The notes under the pieces are model-generated. The model had not been told where the DNA came from. It did no database searches and was given only the letters and a program-made list of their open reading frames with translations. A program made the translations under genes and the position numbers. From Chitinophagaceae bacterium (GTDB lineage Bacteria; Bacteroidota; Bacteroidia; Chitinophagales; Chitinophagaceae), in the NCBI GenBank assembly GCA_020403425.1, contig JADBXR010000011.1, forward strand, positions 36,632-100,631: 64,000 nt of DNA. The letters run 5' to 3'. Below are positions 59,182 to 64,000 of the stretch, one piece after another; the stretch's first letter is position 1; each line of letters opens with the position of its first letter.

Positions 59182-60291
59182 ATGAAAAAAGCACTTGTAA
59201 CCGGGATTACCGGTCAGGATGGGGCCTATTTAACAGAGTTGTTATTACACAAAGGATACGAAGTTCATGGTATCAAAAGAAGGAGCTCCTTGTTTAATAC
59301 AGGTCGTATTGACCATTTATATGAAGATCCCCATGTGCCACACAAACATTTGACCCTGCATTATGGCGATCTGACAGATTCTACGAACCTCATCCGTATC
59401 ATCCAGGAAGTGCAACCCGATGAAATTTACAACCTGGCAGCTATGAGCCATGTGCATGTAAGTTTTGAAACACCCGAATATACCGCCAATGCGGATGGTA
59501 TCGGTACCTTACGTATCCTGGAAGCCGTACGCCTGCTGGGTTTAACCAAAAAAACCAAGGTGTACCAGGCTTCTACATCCGAACTATATGGATTGGTACA
59601 AGCGGTTCCGCAAAGTGAAACTACGCCTTTCTACCCCCGTTCCCCCTATGCCGTAGCCAAACTCTATGCCTACTGGATCACGGTGAACTACCGGGAAGCC
59701 TATGGTATGTTCGCCTGCAATGGTATCCTGTTCAACCATGAATCCCCGCTTCGTGGTGAAACCTTTGTTACCCGTAAGATCACCCGCGCCGTAGCCAAAA
59801 TCGCACTTGGGTTACAGGATACCCTCTACCTGGGTAACCTGGATGCCAAACGCGACTGGGGCCATGCCAAAGACTATGTAGAAGGGATGTGGCGGATCCT
59901 GCAACAGGATGTTCCTGAAGATTTTGTCCTGGCTACCGGTATCACCACTCCCATCCGGGATTTTGTGAAAATGGCATTTGCCGAGATCGGCGTCGAACTG
60001 GCTTTTGAAGGAACAGAAGAGAACGAAGTGGCCAAAGTGGTTGCCTGCACAGGTAAATACCAGGTTCCCACCGGCCAGGCAGTGGTAAAAGTGGATCCCC
60101 GCTATTACCGCCCCACCGAAGTGGACCTCCTGATCGGCGACCCCTCCAAAGCCAAACAAAAACTCGGCTGGGAACCCAAATACACCCTCGCCGAAATGGT
60201 CACCGAAATGGTCGCCAGCGATATCCGGTTATTTGAGAAAGATGAGTTTTTGAAGAAGAATGGATTTGATATTAAAAACGAGTTTGAATAG
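59182..60291 (+). CDS. gmd: GDP-mannose 4,6-dehydratase
   Basis: Cytoplasmic SDR enzyme converting GDP-mannose to GDP-4-keto-6-deoxymannose, the first step toward GDP-L-fucose. The start is ATG 59182, directly before the Rossmann motif [14 protein letters not shown]; an upstream in-frame ATG at 59149 is rejected. Catalytic elements are ASTSELYGL and the YxxxK pair in [13 protein letters not shown], with [19 protein letters not shown] typical of GMD. The 369 residues are normal. The next step (fcl) lies 685 bp downstream, interrupted by repeats and a four-helix-bundle gene. Confidence 0.95.
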   Translation: MKKALVTGITGQDGAYLTELLLHKGYEVHGIKRRSSLFNTGRIDHLYEDPHVPHKHLTLHYGDLTDSTNLIRIIQEVQPDEIYNLAAMSHVHVSFETPEYTANADGIGTLRILEAVRLLGLTKKTKVYQASTSELYGLVQAVPQSETTPFYPRSPYAVAKLYAYWITVNYREAYGMFACNGILFNHESPLRGETFVTRKITRAVAKIALGLQDTLYLGNLDAKRDWGHAKDYVEGMWRILQQDVPEDFVLATGITTPIRDFVKMAFAEIGVELAFEGTEENEVAKVVACTGKYQVPTGQAVVKVDPRYYRPTEVDLLIGDPSKAKQKLGWEPKYTLAEMVTEMVASDIRLFEKDEFLKKNGFDIKNEFE

Positions 60292-60440
60292 GGCGCACCT
60301 GCCTGCGGTAGGCAGGTTGGCGGGTTGGCGCATTAGCGCATTGGCTTGTATCGCTTGCCTGCGGCACGCGATTGGACGCCGTGCAGCGGGATCTCCGGTA
60401 CACTTCGATTTAGTTTTTGGCTGGGGGTTAAATTGGTGAG
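60292..60440. repeat. Mosaic repeat tract after gmd
   Basis: Starts at the gmd stop with GCACCTGCCTGCGGTAGGCA (palindrome), then octamers GGCGGGTT/GGCGCATT/AGCGCATT. TTGCCTGCGGCACGCGATTG follows, and a diverged copy of the GCAGCGGGATCTCCGG...CGATTTAGT hairpin module ends near 60413. Confidence 0.7.
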
Positions 60441-60514
60441 TAATTTGAGTAATTACCGCATGATAGGGTTTAATGGGTTCTGGTAAATTCGGGATAATTA
60501 ACCCCCTTTTTGAT

Positions 60515-60862
60515 ATGCGTGATTTTAGAAAGCTGGAAATTTGGACCGAATCTGTGACCCTTGCGAAAAAAATATACGAGGTTAGCAATCGATTTCCCAG
60601 TCAAGAAAAGTACGGGATGTGTTCGCAAATGACAAGGGCTGTGGTTTCCATCGCATCCAATATTGCGGAAGGTTGCAGCCGGAAAACCCGTCTTGAGTTT
60701 TCCCGTTTCCTGGATATCGCATTAGGGTCATCTTTTGAATTGGAGACCCAAATTGAAATTTGTAAACAAGTTGCATACTTGACAGAAGATAAATATCACG
60801 ATCTGCTACAAGACTTGCATTTACTTCAGAAGAGGATAAATGCTTTTAGAGGAACTATATAA
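60515..60862 (+). CDS. Four-helix-bundle protein (23S rRNA intervening-sequence/bAvd-like)
   Basis: A 115-residue all-helical protein from ATG 60515 (not the in-frame ATG at 60473). Family signature: FRKLEIWTESVTLAKKIYE, FPSQEKYGMCSQMTRAVVSI, SNIAEGCSRKTRLEFSRFLDIA and SFELETQIEICKQV. Such proteins were first named for intervening sequences of 23S rRNA genes, are common as stand-alone genes in Bacteroidota and share a fold with the accessory subunit of diversity-generating retroelements. No reverse transcriptase or variable repeat is visible here. It interrupts gmd and fcl and looks inserted, with repeat DNA on the gmd side. Confidence 0.88.
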   Translation: MRDFRKLEIWTESVTLAKKIYEVSNRFPSQEKYGMCSQMTRAVVSIASNIAEGCSRKTRLEFSRFLDIALGSSFELETQIEICKQVAYLTEDKYHDLLQDLHLLQKRINAFRGTI

Positions 60863-60976
60863 ATAAAGAAATTAGCGTGTTGAGTGTAAATCCCCCTTTC
60901 GCCAAAGGCGAAAACCCACCAAACAAAGCCAATGCGCCAACCCGCCAACGCGCCAATACGCAAAAAAACAGATTTG

Positions 60977-61909
60977 ATGGAAAAACAATCTAAAATCTAC
61001 ATCGCCGGCCACCGAGGAATGGTAGGAAGTGCTATTGAACGGAAACTTCGGGCCGAGGGATATTGCAATATCATTACCCGAACCTCTCAAGAACTGGATC
61101 TACGAAACCAGCAGGCGGTGAATGATTTTTTTGCAGCGGAGAGACCGGATCATGTGTTCCTGGCAGCAGCCAAAGTGGGGGGCATTGTGGCCAATAATAC
61201 CTACCGGGCGGAATTTATTTATGAGAACCTGATGATAGAAAGCAATATCATTCATGCTGCTTATGTACATGGGGTAACTAAATTATTGTTCCTGGGATCT
61301 TCCTGTATCTATCCCAAACTGGCACCCCAGCCGTTGAAAGAAGAATACCTGTTGTCTGGATATCTTGAGCAGACCAATCAACCTTATGCCATCGCAAAGA
61401 TCGCGGGTATTGAATTGTGTGATGCTTACCGGGCGCAATACGGATGCAATTTTATCTCTGCCATGCCTACTAACCTGTATGGTCCTAATGATAATTATGA
61501 CCTTGAGAAGTCGCATGTGTTGCCGGCCCTGCTGCGCAAATTCATTACGGCCAAAAAGAAACAAGAGCCCGAAGTGATTCTCTGGGGCTCTGGAACCCCG
61601 CTGCGTGAATTCCTGCACGTGGATGACCTGGCCGACGCCTGTCTCTTCCTCATGAATCACTATCATGAACAAGGTCTCGTGAACATAGGTATGGGCACAG
61701 ACATCAGTATCCTCGAACTGGCCCAGCTGATCCAAAAGGTCGTGGGTTACCAAGGCAACATCATCCTCGACCCATCCCGCCCCGACGGCACCCCCCGCAA
61801 ACTGATGGATGTCTCCAAACTGACCAATCTTGGTTGGAAAGCTTCTATTGGTTTGGAGCAAGGTATCGCAAGGGTATATGAGGAAGTGAAGGATGTGGAG
61901 TGGGAGTGA
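60977..61909 (+). CDS. fcl: GDP-L-fucose synthase
   Basis: Bifunctional epimerase-reductase producing GDP-L-fucose from the GMD product. The start is ATG 60977 ([17 protein letters not shown]); the longer frame from 60932 translates repeat DNA. Features: Rossmann [27 protein letters not shown], the [13 protein letters not shown] substrate loop and [12 protein letters not shown] carrying the YxxxK pair. [24 protein letters not shown] and [13 protein letters not shown] are strongly diagnostic. The 310 residues are normal. Its stop TGA falls in GAGTGGGAGTGAGG, a repeat-like word. Confidence 0.95.
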   Translation: MEKQSKIYIAGHRGMVGSAIERKLRAEGYCNIITRTSQELDLRNQQAVNDFFAAERPDHVFLAAAKVGGIVANNTYRAEFIYENLMIESNIIHAAYVHGVTKLLFLGSSCIYPKLAPQPLKEEYLLSGYLEQTNQPYAIAKIAGIELCDAYRAQYGCNFISAMPTNLYGPNDNYDLEKSHVLPALLRKFITAKKKQEPEVILWGSGTPLREFLHVDDLADACLFLMNHYHEQGLVNIGMGTDISILELAQLIQKVVGYQGNIILDPSRPDGTPRKLMDVSKLTNLGWKASIGLEQGIARVYEEVKDVEWE

Positions 61910-61969
61910 GGACTTGCAATTCTGTTGTGTATTAGGTGGTTACTATTGGGACTTTATCAGTCTGTCGTT

Positions 61970-62172
61970 ATTGGTTATTAGTCTTTGGCCTTTGGTCTTT
62001 GGTCTTTAGTCTTTGGTTGGGCTTGCCTGCCTGGGGCATGCGATTTTTGGGTGTTCAACATGCACTCATCCACTCATTTGCTTTGCCCCCCGTCATTTCT
62101 ATCCCGCCATCGGCGGAATCGATGTTAATCAGCTAATTCGTTTTCTACCAAAGACCAAAGACTAAAGACTAA
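61970..62172. repeat. Mosaic repeat tract between fcl and the 62.2 kb gene
   Basis: Seven-base TTTGGTC/TTTAGTC words (61978-62018), GCTTGCCTGCCTGGGGCATG, a short ATCCACTC array and CAGCTAATTCGTTTTCTACC running into AAAGACC/AAAGACT heptamers that stop at the converging gene's stop codon. The same ordering is seen at 55752-55800. Confidence 0.75.
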
Positions 62173-62182
62173 CGGGCCGCCC

Positions 62183-63319
62183 TCATCCATACCTTTTCAA
62201 ACAATTCATCATATTCACCAAATGCACCCGCATGATCGAAATAGCGGCAGGGTCACAGGTGTAGAATTTCTTGTGCAGGTTTTCAGGTGAGATCTGGGTG
62301 GTGCGGTTGGTCCGGTAACGGCTGGCTGTTTGACGGATCAGTTCATTTTTATTGCTGGTCTGCAGGATCTGGGTATCTACCTGCAAACGTAGAAATAGGC
62401 CCAGTTGTGATACGGATAGGGTGGTTTCGAAGGGTTTGTCCCTGTCTAACGGTGATTCGGGAAACAGTTCACCGTGGGTGATTTCCTCCAGGGCTATGGC
62501 TTCCAGTAGTAGTTCCTTGGAGTTTTTCTGCTCAGGGTGGAGGGCCCGGTCATGCACGGGTTGTAGCCTGGTCAGTTCTAGCTGGCAGTTTCTCCAGAAG
62601 GAAATTCTTTCCTCGGTAGTACCCAGCGACTCTCTTTGTGCTGCCCAATAATGGATCAGTTGGTCTATCCATACGGGATCATTGAAATTATACCGGATCA
62701 GCAGTTTGATTCGGGCCTCCATGCTGTTATATTCAGGTAATAACAGCTGGTAGAGTAATTGTTGCAGGTAATCATGGGTGCCATAGCTAAGGTTTGGATT
62801 GTCGGCATGCATTTTTAACTGATGGCACAGCAGGCTGGTAAGAGACTGATCAGTGGCTGTTTCCTCGTTTTGCGCTAACCGGGCCAGTTGTTCCCTGAAT
62901 ATGGGGCGGATGGTTTCCTGTAAACATACAGGCATACGTAACCCAGGATCCAGGTTCTTACCAAACCCATTCTGAACCAGCTCCAATAATCCCAATATGC
63001 TTTTTTGCAGACCCTCATAAAACAACATGTGTGCCAACAGGTCCTTGCCGCGTATCCCAGTATCCTGCAGCTGCTGCCTGAATTCGCTCAGCAGATCGGA
63101 GAGGTGCACACAGTAAGTTGCTGTCGTTTGCACACATAATGCCTGGCCCTTTTTCGAGCTAGCAGTGGCATGCTGTTCCAGGAAATCGATCAGCAGGTGA
63201 TTGGCTAATAAAACCGCCGCCTTTTTTTCAGCCGCAGTTTCACTATTTCTCTCTATCAATTGCTCAGGCCGGAGGTTCTGATACAGTTGTCGGGCCAGTT
63301 GGTAAAGTGCAGGTAACAT
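62183..63319 (-). CDS. Hypothetical protein, possibly RteC-like C-terminal domain
   Basis: A 378-residue, mostly helical cytoplasmic protein with no signal or membrane segment. The N-terminal half is rich in Gln/Leu/His (LARQLYQNLRPEQLIERN). The C-terminal about 80 residues (LSVSQLGLFLRLQVDTQIL, then NELIRQTASRYRTNRTTQIS, LHKKFYTCD and VNMMNCLKR) have the layout of the C-terminal region of RteC-type regulators and related Bacteroidota proteins. That link is weak and from recall. No integrase or conjugation genes are near. Its upstream DNA carries the motif shared with the signalling operon at 42.4 kb, so it may be a target of that response regulator. Confidence 0.6.
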   Translation of the reverse strand: MLPALYQLARQLYQNLRPEQLIERNSETAAEKKAAVLLANHLLIDFLEQHATASSKKGQALCVQTTATYCVHLSDLLSEFRQQLQDTGIRGKDLLAHMLFYEGLQKSILGLLELVQNGFGKNLDPGLRMPVCLQETIRPIFREQLARLAQNEETATDQSLTSLLCHQLKMHADNPNLSYGTHDYLQQLLYQLLLPEYNSMEARIKLLIRYNFNDPVWIDQLIHYWAAQRESLGTTEERISFWRNCQLELTRLQPVHDRALHPEQKNSKELLLEAIALEEITHGELFPESPLDRDKPFETTLSVSQLGLFLRLQVDTQILQTSNKNELIRQTASRYRTNRTTQISPENLHKKFYTCDPAAISIMRVHLVNMMNCLKRYG

Positions 63320-63369
63320 AGAATACCGGATTTGAGTGTGAAACTAGGGTGCATTTATGGGAACTAAAA

Positions 63370-63405
63370 GGTGGGAAATACTCGATTATTGGTGGTAAAT
63401 ACTCT
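63370..63405 (-). promoter_or_regulatory. Regulatory motif shared with the 42.4 kb signalling operon
   Basis: Read on the minus strand: AATAGAGTATTTACCACC, AATAATC, GAGTATTTCCCACC. It forms two direct 14-bp copies (one mismatch) with 21-bp period, two helical turns. It ends 51 bp before the ATG at 63319. The first half and spacer match 42345-42373 with only a few differences. Confidence 0.6.
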
Positions 63406-63420
63406 ATTTTTTGAAAATTG

Positions 63421-63790
63421 GCGTATTGGCGGATTAGCGCATTGGCGCATTGGCTGATTTGAGGTAGCTGGTTAATTAGTTGTTTACGAGTGTATCTGGG
63501 TCATGGGTTTTATCATTCACTCATGCACTCATTCACTCATTGAATTTGGCGTATTAGCGCATTGGCGCATTGGCTGATTTGAGGTAGCTGGTTAATTAGT
63601 TGTTTCCGAGTTTATGCTGGTCATGGGCTTTCATCATTCACTCATGCACTCATTCACTCATTCGCTCATTCGCTCATTGAATTTGGCGCATTGGCTGATT
63701 TGAGGTGACCGGTTAATTAGTTGTTTACGAGTGTATCTGGGTCATGGGTTTTTATCATTCACTCATGCACTCAATCACTCATTCGCTCAT
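63421..63790. repeat. Three tandem copies of a unit of about 120 bp
   Basis: The unit runs: GCGCATT octamers, TGGCTGATTTGAGGTAGCTG, TTAATTAGTTGTTT, GTCATGGG, then ATCATTCACTCATGCACTCA and more octamers. Copy 1 to copy 2 is exactly 120 bp (TGGCTGATTT at 63451 and 63571), copy 2 to 3 is 121 bp (63692). It is a local variant of the mosaic repeats, with ATGCACTC in place of ATCCACTC. No gene is supported in 63320-63917. Confidence 0.85.
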
Positions 63791-63852
63791 TTTTTTTGTC
63801 CTATTATTAAATCACCGACTTGAAAAGCTCTGGCAGTAATATGCCGCTCAAC

Positions 63853-63906
63853 TGTAAAGTGTCTCTTCCTGAAATCACTTTACATATTTCGAACTAAATA
63901 TGTAAA
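63853..63906. repeat. Nested inverted repeats before a transposase-like start
   Basis: TGTAAAGTG (63853-63861) with CACTTTACA (63876-63884), overlapping TTTACATATTT (63879-63889) with AAATATGTAAA (63896-63906). They could be the terminal/regulatory end of an insertion sequence; the start codon lies 12 bp further on. Confidence 0.55.
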
Positions 63907-63917
63907 CTTGATTAATT

Positions 63918-64000
63918 ATGAAGGTTCCCCAAAAGCAAAAAGGTCGTGAACATGTGTACGAACCTGCCCTAAAGATTGCCCTTGCGCAAGAGTATTTTAC
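63918..64000 (+). CDS. Transposase-like gene, N-terminus only (cut by window edge)
   Basis: ATG 63918 begins a frame open to the window end. It reads MKVPQKQKGREHVYEPA and LKIALAQEYF, which resembles the start of OrfA-type transposase helix-turn-helix proteins of Bacteroidota insertion sequences (basic start, then ALKIA-x-A-x-EY). Only 27 residues are visible, so family assignment is tentative. The palindromes at 63853-63906 fit an insertion-sequence end. Confidence 0.5.
   Translation, partial: MKVPQKQKGREHVYEPALKIALAQEYF

Noticed and set aside
60515..60862. Diversity-generating retroelement accessory gene
   Set aside because: No reverse transcriptase, template repeat or variable repeat is visible around this four-helix-bundle gene.
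28805..63790. CRISPR arrays as an explanation for the repeats
   Set aside because: Units are 7-8 bp, contiguous and without unique spacers; no cas genes are present.

Overview
The window reads as a chromosome segment of a Bacteroidota bacterium, most likely family Chitinophagaceae. The reasons are: two SusC/SusD pairs, a gliding/type IX secretion cluster (gldJ-porU-porV), DUF983 and DUF6520-like proteins, TAnnTTTG-type -7 boxes, no obvious Shine-Dalgarno sites, and SusC-SusD-TlpA gene order. No rRNA, tRNA or CRISPR array was recognised.

Left part (1-22.6 kb): a glycan-utilisation locus. It opens with the N-terminus of a ROK sugar kinase running off the left edge (minus strand). A plus-strand operon follows: SusC, SusD, a heparinase II/III-superfamily lyase, DUF4861, glycosylasparaginase, CutC and a GH105-DUF2264 fusion. 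A minus-strand AraC regulator separates it from a second plus-strand operon: HpcH/HpaI aldolase, GarR-like reductase, D-2-hydroxyacid dehydrogenase, FAD oxidoreductase, IlvD/Edd dehydratase, alkaline-phosphatase-fold hydrolase and hexuronate/aldarate-type MFS transporter. Together they look like import and depolymerisation of a uronate-containing (perhaps glycoprotein-linked) glycan, followed by a GarL/GarR-like acid-sugar pathway with an unusual dehydratase and oxidase.

Middle (22.6-28.8 kb): a decayed IS3 element, a candidate small RNA with its own terminator, and a TonB receptor/lipoprotein operon. That operon is preceded by four half-sites spaced exactly 11 bp apart, the layout of a Pho box.

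Core block (28.2-41 kb): small lipoprotein, DUF983, murF, gldJ, porU, porV, ispF and a UDP-sugar dehydrogenase. Then (41.4-44.8 kb) an AraC gene and a four-gene signalling cassette: small soluble protein, multi-pass membrane protein, NarL-type histidine kinase, response regulator. The DNA before this cassette shares a near-identical block of about 35 bp with the DNA before the unknown gene at 62.2-63.3 kb.

Right part (45-64 kb): a zeta-toxin module, a MauE-like membrane protein with a small exported protein, a SusC-SusD-TlpA operon, a small XRE regulator, a three-gene surface-polysaccharide-like cassette (tiny membrane protein, methyltransferase, sulfatase-fold membrane protein), and gmd and fcl for GDP-L-fucose with a four-helix-bundle gene between them. 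The window ends inside a transposase-like gene.

From 28.8 kb rightward most of the longer intergenic gaps hold a mosaic of short-word repeats: 7-mers such as CCATTGC, ACTCACC and AAAGACC, and 8-mers such as ATTCACTC and GGCGCATT. These are built into composite units of roughly 200-300 bp in both orientations. The first 28.8 kb has none. In several genes the stop codon lies inside a repeat word.
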